Translations under genes and position numbers: made by a program
Assembly: GCF_034092375.1 (NCBI RefSeq)
Contig: NZ_CP139302.1
Location: 682,001 to 746,000, forward strand
DNA length: 64,000 nucleotides
Direction: 5' to 3'
Source: Prochlorococcus sp. MIT 1300
Lineage (GTDB): Bacteria > Cyanobacteriota > Cyanobacteriia > PCC-6307 > Cyanobiaceae
Shown here: positions 36,448 to 45,107 of the stretch, one piece after another
Layout: the number at the start of each line of letters is the position of its first letter
Numbering within the stretch: the first letter of the stretch is position 1
The notes under the pieces: generated by a model
What the model was told of the DNA's origin: nothing
What the model saw: only the letters and a program-made list of their open reading frames with translations
The model's database searches: none

Positions 36448-39012
36448 ATGGGTACTTATGCAACCAATGAAAGAGATGGGCTAACCCTTTCATGGTCAGG
36501 GACTGTTGGTGTTTGGGGTGATGAAACAGATAATTGGGCATCAATAATAGATAGCCAAAAAGGTATTACGACAATTGTCCCTACTGCCTCTTGGCAGTTT
36601 GGGTCAAGACCAGGATATGTGAACAGATGGGACCAAGGGCTCCCTTTTGCAATCGGAACAAAGGATAACGGAGATTATTTTGTGCTGAGGAGAGGTTCAG
36701 GTGCTCAATATATTGGGACTACATATACACCTAGAAAAAGTTATAGTTATGCAAATGTGTACGATGATTATAATACTTACGCAAATAGCAGTTCCACACT
36801 TAACCTCGAGAAATTAGTTCAATATGATATAAATGGAGATAACATAATACATAATGATTATGAGATCTCTCTATCGACATCTTCTTCAACGCTCAATGAA
36901 AGCAGCACATTAACAACTACAGTTTCAGCAAAAAATGTTTACAATGGCACTACTATTTATTGGTCATTATCTGGCACTGGTATTAGTTTGTCAGATTTTT
37001 CCTCCGGTTCATTAACCGGATCAGGTATTACCGAAGGAGATAATGGGAGTTTTACTTTCTCGCATGTTCTGAATAATGATGAGACAACAGAAGGCACAGA
37101 AAAACTACAAATAAATTTATTTGCTGATGCTAATAGGAACAATAATCTGATTGATTTAGGCTATCAAGTTGGTTCCACTAAAACTGTATCCATTTTAGAT
37201 ACTTCAGGAACCCCTGGACCTTCTTATTCACTTGAAGTATCAACATCAGCGCTGAACGAAGGAGGAAGTGTAACAACTACAGTAAGCACATCTAATGTAA
37301 ACCAAGGAACTAATCTTTATTGGACAGTTTATGGTAATAATATAACATCTTCTGATTTTTCTTCTGGCAACTTAACCGGATTTGGAAGTGTTGATAGCAA
37401 TGGTGAATTCAGTTTCTCTCATTCAATTGCTAATGACAAAACGACAGAAGGTACAGAATACTTCTATGTATATCTCTATAGTGATTCTGCTCGCGCAAGC
37501 CTAGTTGGCTCTCCTCAATATGTATATATATATGATACATCCTTAACTACAAGTAGTAATGACTCAAGCACAACAAAGCCTGGCTTGGAGGTTTCACATA
37601 TCATAGATGGAAGATCGGCCTTCCAAGATTTCAGAGATAAGGTTGAAAACAATACAATAAACATTTGGGTTGATAAATACGGAGAATCTACTCAATTCGA
37701 TAACACCCTTATTGATGCAAAATCAATGCCGGATTATAGAATTACTTCAATCGATAATATGCTTACAAAATTAGATGGCATCATCGATTTAGATTTCAAC
37801 CTTGTTAACAACAGATCGGATGCAAATATAACAATTATGCAGCATGATAATCCAGTAGCAGGACAAGAATATGGAGGAAATACCACTTTTTTCAAGAAAG
37901 ATAATGGTCAGATGAATTTTGAGATTTCATTGACTACAACAAGAAATGATCATGATAAAAATCTAGGTAGCAATTATTGGGAAAATCTAATCTTGCATGA
38001 ATTTGGTCATGCTTTACATCTTGAACATCCTTTCAAGGGCGATGATGGAGATAAATTTGGTGATCAGGATGACACCAGCGTAGAGGACACAGTTATGGCT
38101 TATGGGTCCCCATCTAAATGGGGGGTTTATCCAACATGGTTTCAGGATATAGATATAAAAGCATTAAAAGAAATTTGGGGAGAAGAAACAGGCGAGATAT
38201 CATCAACTGAAACTGAAACTGAAACTGAAACTGAAACTGAAACTGAAATTAAGACTAGTTACCAATTAGGTAAAACCGATAGCTCAAACAAAATTATTAA
38301 AAATTGGTTCTCAAATTCCACAGCTGTATCTTCTCAAAGTACAGATGTTTATAACTCCGAATTAGCGATTACGACCAATACTTGGAATCAAACAATCAAC
38401 ATCAACCGTGTTTCCCGAGCATCATCTTCTGGTGGCTTAATTCAAGCCAAACAAATTACCTTCAACCAACCAGTTAAATCTGGATCAGTCATAGAAGGTG
38501 GCATTGGTGCCGACACCGTTCGAGGTTTGGCCGGATGGGATGTTCTCGATAGTGGCGCTGGTGATGATTTAATTCATGGTGGCAATGGACGAGACATTAT
38601 TACCGGTGGTTCAGGTGCCGATGAACTTCATGGTGACTTTGGCTGGAACACCTTCCGATCCGAGAAAGATGGTGCTAAGGATCTCATCGTCATTAAATCC
38701 GACCAACATCTCCACAACTGGATTTATAAAAAAGCTGGTAACAATCCCAATGGCGAAAAGGTCGACATCATCGAGGGCTTAGATGCCAACGATGAAATCA
38801 AAATTGTTGGAGTCTTTACTCCTGATCTGACCTTTGCTCAAGCCACAGCAAAAGGAGTTAGTGGTGTGGGCATCTATGCCAAAGGGGCTTTGGAAGGGCT
38901 CTATACCGGCGGTGATTTATCCGTTGCTCAAATTCAAGGCATGACGACGGGTGATCCCACCGCTAAATGGAGCTACAGAACCAACGCCACAACGCCTGAT
39001 CTACTCGCTTAA
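36448..39012 (+). CDS. RTX-type secreted M10 metalloprotease with tandem beta-sandwich repeats
   Basis: 854 residues from ATG 36448 (a TTG at 36430 would add six). The N-terminal region of about 135 residues has no signal and ends in an EF-hand-like DINGDNIIHND. Two repeats of about 120 residues follow (from about 138 and 259), each with LNE..S.TTTV and TTEGTE, resembling Calx-beta folds. A metzincin domain carries HEFGHALHLEH at about 516 and the Met-turn DTVMAYG. After a (Thr-Glu)n linker come RTX calcium repeats (GGAGDDLIHGG-like, about 690) and the shared C-terminal module. Expected to be secreted by a type I system. In the zinc motif HExxHxxGxxH the usual Gly is His. Confidence 0.88.
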   Translation: MGTYATNERDGLTLSWSGTVGVWGDETDNWASIIDSQKGITTIVPTASWQFGSRPGYVNRWDQGLPFAIGTKDNGDYFVLRRGSGAQYIGTTYTPRKSYSYANVYDDYNTYANSSSTLNLEKLVQYDINGDNIIHNDYEISLSTSSSTLNESSTLTTTVSAKNVYNGTTIYWSLSGTGISLSDFSSGSLTGSGITEGDNGSFTFSHVLNNDETTEGTEKLQINLFADANRNNNLIDLGYQVGSTKTVSILDTSGTPGPSYSLEVSTSALNEGGSVTTTVSTSNVNQGTNLYWTVYGNNITSSDFSSGNLTGFGSVDSNGEFSFSHSIANDKTTEGTEYFYVYLYSDSARASLVGSPQYVYIYDTSLTTSSNDSSTTKPGLEVSHIIDGRSAFQDFRDKVENNTINIWVDKYGESTQFDNTLIDAKSMPDYRITSIDNMLTKLDGIIDLDFNLVNNRSDANITIMQHDNPVAGQEYGGNTTFFKKDNGQMNFEISLTTTRNDHDKNLGSNYWENLILHEFGHALHLEHPFKGDDGDKFGDQDDTSVEDTVMAYGSPSKWGVYPTWFQDIDIKALKEIWGEETGEISSTETETETETETETEIKTSYQLGKTDSSNKIIKNWFSNSTAVSSQSTDVYNSELAITTNTWNQTININRVSRASSSGGLIQAKQITFNQPVKSGSVIEGGIGADTVRGLAGWDVLDSGAGDDLIHGGNGRDIITGGSGADELHGDFGWNTFRSEKDGAKDLIVIKSDQHLHNWIYKKAGNNPNGEKVDIIEGLDANDEIKIVGVFTPDLTFAQATAKGVSGVGIYAKGALEGLYTGGDLSVAQIQGMTTGDPTAKWSYRTNATTPDLLA
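38206..38247 (+). repeat. hexanucleotide tandem repeat (ACTGAA) x7
   Basis: Seven perfect units of ACTGAA inside the RTX protease gene encode alternating Thr-Glu between the protease and the C-terminal module. Length changes by whole units would keep the frame and only alter the linker. Confidence 0.97.
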
Positions 39013-39099
39013 AACAAGGTCGTTCTCGAGAACCCTGTCTGCAGACAAGACAACAAGATAAAAATTACGCATATCTACTCCACTTTTCTTGAAGTCTGT

Positions 39100-39465
39100 T
39101 TTGCTGCTCGCTCTCAACAACGTTTCAAGGGTGAAATGGACATATCTTTGACCTACTGAATCAAGAACCCTGTCATAGCAATGGGTTTCAAAACGGACTT
39201 GCGGTCCGCCGAGAATTTGAATGAAAATTGTTAGAGCAATAAGCCTTTGAAAGGCTTTGGATCATCCCCCAGCGGGACTCACTTACATACAACTCAAAGC
39301 TAAAGAGACGATATCGCTGAAATTTACTGCCTAAATGAAATCGATATAGCAACCAGTCCCCATAAGGGTTTTTCTCAACTTTCAAAATGGCACTTTCAAG
39401 TTAGACAAACTTTTGACAAACCCTGTTTTCACCGTTGGCCTCTAGTCATAGCAATGGATTTACCG
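39100..39465. repeat. island repeat A, copy 1 (about 360 bp, non-coding)
   Basis: Begins around GCTCTCAACAACGTTTC and runs to TTCACCGTTGGCCTC. It shares long stretches with 41124-41480, for example CGACCTACTGAATCAAGA-like sequence near the start and TTTCAAGTTAGACAAACTTT near the end. A weaker third copy is at 45517-45810. No frame is kept between the copies. Confidence 0.75.
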
Positions 39466-39469
39466 CTCT

Positions 39470-39656
39470 GTAGAGTACTACTCACGTAAGGTATAGACGC
39501 CCAGTCATACCAATCGATTTCGGCGAAAGTTAGACTTTCTTGTCTAACTCTTGTCAAACATTTCCAACCCCCGGATCATCAATCTGGGGGGGGGTTATTT
39601 GACCACTAAATTTCACTAATTTATTAGATAGTGAACCAATTCAAGAGAAGCGCTAT
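39470..39656 (+). repeat. copy of the rpsD 3' end, terminator and downstream DNA (copy 2)
   Basis: 39470-39496 reads VEYYSRKV and stop, exactly the last eight residues of ribosomal protein S4. The following DNA resembles 36065-36235, including the terminator (39567-39596) and the CACTAAATTTC-ACTAAT sequence beyond it. The upstream part of rpsD is absent, and repeat A lies there instead. Confidence 0.88.
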
Positions 39657-39701
39657 GCCTTAAATTAAGTTAAAGAGAATGTATTTATTCTTTCAAGAGA
39701 T

Positions 39702-40373
39702 TTATTGCCTACACCATCCAAGAAAACACTTTTTCTTGTCAGAAGAAGACTCATACAAACTATCTGGGTCTTTCCCGCTATCAAGATTGTCAGCACTTCT
39801 CATTCTTCCAATATTTTCAGGTTCAAGGGAGCCTCCACTTTTTTCGAGTTTCCTAATTTCTTTTATACTACGTTTTTGCCCCATTGGGAGGCCTGTGAGC
39901 ATTGCCATCTCACTCATTAATCGCTTCGGCTGTTTAGCATCCTTAAATTGCATCAAAATAGAGGCTCTCTTACCATCAGCGTCATATCCATTTACCGCAA
40001 AATTATAGTCATGTTTTTTACTTAAAAATCCAAGAAGACCAATTGGGCCAAGGATTATGGTAGTAGCCACTCCTCCTCCAACATCTGTTTTTGATTCTCC
40101 AGCAATGCCCCAACTTATAATTCTTGTCGTTGGTATAGATGCATGAGGTGTGGTTATTGTTTCACTATTTATAACTACTTTGTCTATACATTTCTTCTTA
40201 CTACCTTTACGAGGATCATGACCAAACTTTCTTTGAGATGAGTCTTCCTTAGGGAATAAACAAACTGCCTCATAATTTCCTGCAATGGCCAAAAGAGGAT
40301 TAACTAGAAATGACCCGGCTAAAACCAACGGGACCAATGGGAAAGAAGCCGAGAGAACAACTTTGGTCTTCAC
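39702..40373 (-). CDS. secreted hypothetical protein, paralogue A
   Basis: 223 residues from GTG at 40373, with AGGAG 7 nt upstream. A signal peptide (about residues 1-31, ending LLAIAGN) is followed by a Gly-rich hydrophobic core VATTIILGPIGLLGFLSKKH. Then NFAVNGYDADGK, MTGLPMGQ-like sequence and a charged tail ending FLGWCRQ. It is clearly related to the next upstream gene (40414-40983); spaced cysteines may form disulfides. The family is not recognised. Confidence 0.75.
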   Translation of the reverse strand: MKTKVVLSASFPLVPLVLAGSFLVNPLLAIAGNYEAVCLFPKEDSSQRKFGHDPRKGSKKKCIDKVVINSETITTPHASIPTTRIISWGIAGESKTDVGGGVATTIILGPIGLLGFLSKKHDYNFAVNGYDADGKRASILMQFKDAKQPKRLMSEMAMLTGLPMGQKRSIKEIRKLEKSGGSLEPENIGRMRSADNLDSGKDPDSLYESSSDKKKCFLGWCRQ

Positions 40374-40413
40374 TTGCTACTCCTGATTGCAAAGAAAGAT
40401 CGTCAGCGACGTA

Positions 40414-40983
40414 TCATTGACGACACCATCCTAAGAAGCATGCTCTTCCAGAAGAATTTTCTTCATAAAGATTGTCTTGGCTCTTGAATTTTCCAAGACC
40501 ATCAATTCGATCTAAACGTCTTTCATTTCTTCTGATTTGCTTTGCAGAGCGCCTTTGTCCCATTCCTAATCCTGTAACCATTCCCATTTCCTGAATAAAT
40601 CTTTTAGCTGGCTTTGCATTCTTAAATTGAATCTGCATAGAGGTTTTTTTCCCTTGATCGTCATATCCATTGATAACAAAATTGAAATCATGCTTCTTAG
40701 CCAAAAAACCAAGTAGCCCAAGTGGGCCAAAGAAAATCGTTGTAGCAACACCGGTTCCTACAGCTGTAGTTGAGTCACCTCCTCCACCCCAACTTGTCAC
40801 CCGGCCAGCCGGGATGGAGCCATATGGCGAGCTAATCGCTTCTGGATTAACACTTATATAACACTTGGTTCCGCCACATAAGGCTTTGTAGTCTCCTGCG
40901 AATACAGGGGAGGCTAAAAAGGATGGAATTAAGTAAGCGCCCAAAAAAGAGAGGGTTGCGAACTTGAGTCTTTTAATAATCAC
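40414..40983 (-). CDS. secreted hypothetical protein, paralogue B
   Basis: I start at GTG 40983, which gives a good signal peptide (KRLKFATLSFLGAYLIPSFL, then ASPVFAG) and a length of 189. The longer open frame to 41253 runs into repeat A. Core VATTIFFGPLGLLGFLAKKH, NFVINGYDDQGKK and final FLGWCRQ match paralogue A closely. The tandem pair, 40 bp apart, is probably one transcript. Function unknown. Confidence 0.72.
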   Translation of the reverse strand: MIIKRLKFATLSFLGAYLIPSFLASPVFAGDYKALCGGTKCYISVNPEAISSPYGSIPAGRVTSWGGGGDSTTAVGTGVATTIFFGPLGLLGFLAKKHDFNFVINGYDDQGKKTSMQIQFKNAKPAKRFIQEMGMVTGLGMGQRRSAKQIRRNERRLDRIDGLGKFKSQDNLYEENSSGRACFLGWCRQ

Positions 40984-41123
40984 TTCTTTAAATTTTTCGG
41001 GGTAGTAGCAGAACGTAGATTTAATTATTCTGTTTGCACTAGGAAATCTAGATCTTTCAAACGCCGGTTCCATAAAAGCTGCAGCTCTGTTAAAAAAGCT
41101 ACAAAACCAACGGAGCCTGCACT

Positions 41124-41480
41124 CTTTCAACAAGATTTCCAAGGTAAACGCGACATATTTTCGACCTACTGAATCAAGAGCCCTGTCCACCACAGGGTTC
41201 TTGTGAAGTGACACGCTGTCACTTGAGAATTTATCGGAAACGAGTAAGGCCAAACTGTCATAGGAAGGCTTCTAGTCGTTACCCCCATAGCCCCTATTAC
41301 TTCAAAAGTCACAGCTAAAGGCGACTGATCGACTGATTTGCTGCCTACATGAAACCAAGCAACCAACCAGTCCCCAACGGGGTTTTGCCCGACTTCCAAA
41401 ATGGCAGTTTCAAGTTAGACAAACTTTATACAAACCCTGATTTCACCGTTGCCACCTATTCATACCAACAGCTTTCAGCG
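41124..41480. repeat. island repeat A, copy 2
   Basis: Aligns with 39100-39465 at both ends (AAAATGGCAGTTTCAAGTTA versus the same stretch with CACTTT) and diverges in the middle. Directly followed, as in copy 1, by a copy of the rpsD tail and terminator. Confidence 0.75.
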
Positions 41481-41482
41481 AC

Positions 41483-41680
41483 GTTCAGCACTACTCACGC
41501 AAAGTATAAAATCCTAGTTATACCAAGGTTTTTCGGCAAAAGTCAGACTTTCTTGTCTAACTTCTTCACCCCCAGATCATCATTCTGGGGGTTTTTTATT
41601 TGCCACTAAATTTCACTAATTCATCAGATAGCGAGCTAAACCAAGCACAATACATAGAACTATTCCTACGTACCAAGTCG
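41483..41680 (+). repeat. copy of the rpsD 3' end, terminator and downstream DNA (copy 3)
   Basis: 41483-41509 reads VQHYSRKV and stop, a slightly diverged S4 tail. Terminator at 41568-41596 (CCCCCAGA / TCTGGGGG, then T6). The downstream part matches 36160-36235 closely, through GCGAGCTAAACCAAGC. Confidence 0.88.
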
Positions 41681-41732
41681 GAATCTGTCTTAATAGGACA
41701 TTGCGAACAGAATCTTCAAGATTTAGTATTAT
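41616..41732 (-). pseudogene. minus-strand tail fragment of a small membrane protein (copy 3)
   Basis: An open frame of 38 codons without a good start reads NVLLRQIPTWYVGIVLCIVL then GLARYLMN and stop. The hydrophobic stretch looks like a membrane span. It matches the fragments at 36173 and 42653. It lies opposite a spurious N-terminal extension of the next gene. Confidence 0.5.
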
Positions 41733-41761
41733 TTATCTCTACTTTTTCCCTCCAAACATGT

Positions 41762-42613
41762 ATGAGAGTATTTTTTAATCATATTGCAAAATGTGGCGGG
41801 ACAACAATTAACCTCCTAGCCAAATCAGAATACAAAGAAAATTATCACGTTCTCTCACCCAGTACATCTATAGGTGAATTGACATATTGGTTGTCCAAGA
41901 AAGTATTCTTTATAAGTTCGGAAATCTATGGAGTTAGTCCTTCACACTTAGGATTAATCATGAAGGATCCAAATATAACTCGTATTATACTTGGCAGAAA
42001 TCCAATAAGTAGATTTAAAAGTTTTTGCGGTCATTCAGCAAGGAATCCTACAAAAAAATATGCAGGGGGGGTCGAATGTGGGACAAACCAGGTATACATA
42101 CCACAGGCTGTTAGCATTAACTTTTGGTTGAAAGCTGCTCTGAAGAAAATCGAACTAGGTTTGAATAGTTCCCAAGCTGAGTACAGTTTTATTGATCCAA
42201 CAGGACTTCCTATAACTATTTATTCTCAATGGTGGCTTGCTTCTATTCAATCTGTTTATGATCCAAATTCAAAAAGCTCCATATTCTATGGAAAGAATTT
42301 TTTTGGTCATATATGTCAAACCAGGAAAATAGCAACTTCTACAAGACAAACACTACCTAAATACATCTCAACCTATATCCGGAAATTCTACCAAGTTTAT
42401 GGAATTACTGAATGCATGCCAGATTTTCTCAAAAAGTTAGAGTGTTTAGGAGTTTTATCAGCAATACCTGAGTCGATTCCCAAAGCAAATTCATCGGAGG
42501 AGATTCAGCTTAAACTCAAGAGTTCCTTCGAAATAGATGAAATTCTTTTAGCCGATTACTTTTCAATTTTGCCAGAAGAGTTCTTCTTTTACGAGGCCTG
42601 TATGGACCCATAG
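41762..42613 (+). CDS. sulfotransferase-family protein A
   Basis: 283 residues from ATG 41762. An open frame continues to 41600 but covers repeat DNA. The 5'-phosphosulfate-binding loop is FNHIAKCGGTTINLLAK (residues about 5-21), and the 3'-phosphate site RIILGRNPISRFKSF is near residue 75. It would transfer sulfate from PAPS to a sugar or protein. It runs convergently towards a second sulfotransferase-family gene, with a repeat fragment between. Confidence 0.75.
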   Translation: MRVFFNHIAKCGGTTINLLAKSEYKENYHVLSPSTSIGELTYWLSKKVFFISSEIYGVSPSHLGLIMKDPNITRIILGRNPISRFKSFCGHSARNPTKKYAGGVECGTNQVYIPQAVSINFWLKAALKKIELGLNSSQAEYSFIDPTGLPITIYSQWWLASIQSVYDPNSKSSIFYGKNFFGHICQTRKIATSTRQTLPKYISTYIRKFYQVYGITECMPDFLKKLECLGVLSAIPESIPKANSSEEIQLKLKSSFEIDEILLADYFSILPEEFFFYEACMDP

Positions 42614-42652
42614 ATCGGCCGAAAATAGAGCCTTTCTTGCCAGCAAATTTCA

Positions 42653-42757
42653 CTAATTCATCAGATAGTGAGCCAAACCAAGCGCAATACATAGACCGAT
42701 GCCAACGTTCCCATCACCGCTTGATTTCTTAAATACCAGCGCATAATTCCGTAAGTA
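42653..42757 (-). pseudogene. minus-strand tail fragment of a small membrane protein (copy 4)
   Basis: The frame ends GDGNVGIGLCIALGLAHYL then MN and TAG; upstream sequence differs from the other copies and hits a stop. The DNA matches the region downstream of the rpsD terminator (through AGACCGATGCCAACGTTCC). Confidence 0.5.
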
Positions 42758-42776
42758 CTATTAAATTGATTCTAAT

Positions 42777-43625
42777 TTAAAGGGCAAAGAAGTAGTCCCA
42801 CAAATAAAAGTCAATTGGGTATTGAATGAAAAACTTAACAGCAAGTTCTGTCTTCAGATTATCCAATTTGCTCTCTTCTCCTACATTTACTCTCTCAAGG
42901 CTATTTGCATAATCATAAGTTTTCTTCGAGATTATGTCTGCATCTAGCAAGTCTGTTATAAATTGATTCATTTTCTCTGTTGTTCCAACTACAGCATATT
43001 CAGGACCTCCTATGAAATCGAACAATTTTTTATTCACAAAGAAATGCTTGATTCCAGAAGCAACTAACCCTCTAATTTTTGCATTTGCAGTAAAAACATT
43101 GTCCGGATTACCTAAAGAGAATGCCATGGTTTGGCCTATGGTATTTGCAAAATCATAAACACTTTCGTTTTCCCTTGAATCATTAGTCATCAAACCTATC
43201 AGACTATCAATGCTCACATCTGCGTAATGATAAGTAGGGTTAAGATTTTTCATGGCAATTAGGCTGGAATAAGAGAAGTCCTTATATGGCCCTTTAAGAA
43301 GTCTCGCATAAGAATAGTGTTCATAGCGACCCTCTCTTCTGTTATGTTTTACACCTGAGATAAGTCTTGCGAGTGGATGCCTAAAACATGTAACAAACTT
43401 AACTTCTTCGTATTGGGATATACCTTGTTTTAGTGAATCAAAATAGTCCTTATCAATAAACGTATTGTGAATACTAATGCAACTTGCATTTTCAGGGAAA
43501 TTAGACTTCTTTATATCTTCGCTTGTAAGGGAGTAATATAAATCACCATATTCTTTTCTAAGAATAGTATTTATATAGCTGCCACCTGTTTTAGGAATGT
43601 GATTGTAAACTACCAATCTTTTCAT
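42777..43625 (-). CDS. sulfotransferase-family protein B, in operon with an RTX gene
   Basis: 282 residues. PAPS-binding loop YNHIPKTGGSYINTIL (residues 7-22) and 3'-phosphate loop CFRHPLARLISGVKH (about 80-94) are both clear. ATG lies 8 bp after the stop of the RTX gene upstream, so the two are almost certainly co-transcribed. Likely transfers sulfate from PAPS to an envelope or secreted molecule; the co-encoded RTX protein is a candidate substrate (inference). Confidence 0.8.
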   Translation of the reverse strand: MKRLVVYNHIPKTGGSYINTILRKEYGDLYYSLTSEDIKKSNFPENASCISIHNTFIDKDYFDSLKQGISQYEEVKFVTCFRHPLARLISGVKHNRREGRYEHYSYARLLKGPYKDFSYSSLIAMKNLNPTYHYADVSIDSLIGLMTNDSRENESVYDFANTIGQTMAFSLGNPDNVFTANAKIRGLVASGIKHFFVNKKLFDFIGGPEYAVVGTTEKMNQFITDLLDADIISKKTYDYANSLERVNVGEESKLDNLKTELAVKFFIQYPIDFYLWDYFFAL

Positions 43626-43633
43626 AAGTTGTT

Positions 43634-44986
43634 TTACGCGAGCAGATCAGGCGTTGTGGCATTGGTGCGATAGCTCCATTTCGCGGTGGGATCACCAGTA
43701 GTCATCCCTTGTATTTGACCAACGGATAAATCCCCTCCGGTATAGAGAGCTTCTAAGGCGCCTTTGGCATAGATGCCAACACCACTGACACCTTTGGCTG
43801 TTGTTTGGGCAAAGGTTAAATCTGGAGTGAAGACCCCAATGATTTTGATTTCATCAAAGGCATCTAAGCCCTCGATGATGTCGACTTTTTCTCCATTGGG
43901 GTTATTGCCGACTTTGCCATATATCCAATTGGCGAGATGTTGATCTGATTTGATGGCAATGAGATCTTTGGCGCCATCTTTTTCTGAGCGGAAAGTATTC
44001 CAACCAAAGTCACCGTGGAGTTCATCGGCACCCGCACCACCTGTGATGATGTCTCGCCCATTACCGCCATGAATCAAGTCATCGCCTGCTCCACCATCCA
44101 AAATATCCCATCCGGCCAAGCCTCTTAATGTGTCACTGTTATTGCCACCAAGGAGAACCGAGCCTGATTTAACTGGCTGATTGAATTCAATCTGCTTAGC
44201 TTGTAAATAACTCCCGTTACTCGAAGCCTCTGAAACACGATTGACTTTGATTTCTTTGCTCCAAGTAGTTGTTTCTATTTTGAGTAACTTTTCAGGAGAA
44301 AGGTCTAAAGATCGACTGGGCCTATCTGATGTGCTGGCAAATAATTGACCAACTAAATCTTTGGTGCTAGTGGTTGTATTTAGTTCAAAAGTATTGATTT
44401 GATTGGATCCACCCCCAGAATTTTCACCACCTAATGACTTAGATCCATCTAGAAAAGTTTCCCAGGGATTGTCCCACCAACCATCATATAAATATTCAGA
44501 ATGAATTTTGCCTTCTATTGAGTTTCTATCTCGAGAAGGTGTTGTGCCTATTATTTCTATATCACTATCTGTAATCTCATAATTTTGATAAGCATAATTT
44601 ACTCCAGTCCAAATATCATCTAAATTAACACTAGGCCAGGTTAATTCCCTAAAATAACCTGGGTTGATCTCGTAAGAGCGGGCTATTTCTTTGAAAGTCC
44701 CATCCTTGTAAAAGCTTGCAACCGAAAATGAGAGATTTTTTATTGTAAAGGAAAATAAACCCCCGTCTGAATTGTAATTGAAATCACCATTTGTACTTAC
44801 GACCCTCCAGTAAGAAGTCGGTAAATAATGTTCTCCATTTTCTCCAGTATGCTCATGCAATTTTAGATTGGCAACGAAACCATCATCAGCAAGTTCATAT
44901 AAATAATCTGCCTCATCTGTAGATGTTTTCTGCCCTGAATATAAATAAAGGTCTATTTCTTTTTCATATCCCCAATAGTTACTCAT
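43634..44986 (-). CDS. RTX-type exoprotein without a protease domain
   Basis: 450 residues. The first 200 or so are unlike the other RTX proteins here: they contain no HExxH motif and are rich in Tyr, Trp, Asp and Glu (TDEADYLYELADDGF near residue 25, IHSEYLYDGWWDNP later). From about residue 235 comes the shared module: INRVSEASS-like strand, QAKQIEFNQPVKSGS, RTX repeats GGAGDDLIHGGNGRD and ITGGAGADELHGD, then the terminal DLSVGQIQGMTTGD to PDLLA. Secretion by a type I system is expected. The first gene of a two-gene operon with sulfotransferase B. Confidence 0.85.
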   Translation of the reverse strand: MSNYWGYEKEIDLYLYSGQKTSTDEADYLYELADDGFVANLKLHEHTGENGEHYLPTSYWRVVSTNGDFNYNSDGGLFSFTIKNLSFSVASFYKDGTFKEIARSYEINPGYFRELTWPSVNLDDIWTGVNYAYQNYEITDSDIEIIGTTPSRDRNSIEGKIHSEYLYDGWWDNPWETFLDGSKSLGGENSGGGSNQINTFELNTTTSTKDLVGQLFASTSDRPSRSLDLSPEKLLKIETTTWSKEIKVNRVSEASSNGSYLQAKQIEFNQPVKSGSVLLGGNNSDTLRGLAGWDILDGGAGDDLIHGGNGRDIITGGAGADELHGDFGWNTFRSEKDGAKDLIAIKSDQHLANWIYGKVGNNPNGEKVDIIEGLDAFDEIKIIGVFTPDLTFAQTTAKGVSGVGIYAKGALEALYTGGDLSVGQIQGMTTGDPTAKWSYRTNATTPDLLA

Positions 44987-45107
44987 AATTATTTAGACGT
45001 ACTTACGAAGCATTAGTTTTCAATTAAGGAGCAACGAAGATCCTTAAATCAGCCAAAAAGGTACAAAACCTTAAGGCAGCCCCCCTCTATCTGTGAATAG
45101 GTCGTAA

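Noticed and set aside
38576-38782. Alternative-frame ORFs inside the RTX modules (also 43864-44070 and 47459-47665)
   Set aside because: They are +1-frame shadows that recur only because the module DNA itself is conserved.
39188-39385. Minus-strand ORF resembling another at 41166-41399
   Set aside because: The similarity comes from the shared DNA repeat; both frames lack conserved length, signals or ribosome binding sites.
40984-41253. N-terminal extension of secreted paralogue B
   Set aside because: It runs through repeat A, and the signal peptide begins at GTG 40983, matching paralogue A.
41349-41609. Plus-strand 86-codon ORF
   Set aside because: It spans repeat A and the rpsD-tail copy, and the frame is not kept in the other repeat copies.
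41600-41761. In-frame N-terminal extension of 54 codons on sulfotransferase A
   Set aside because: The stretch coincides with the repeated DNA downstream of the rpsD terminator, and the phosphosulfate-binding loop sits properly only when the protein starts at ATG 41762.
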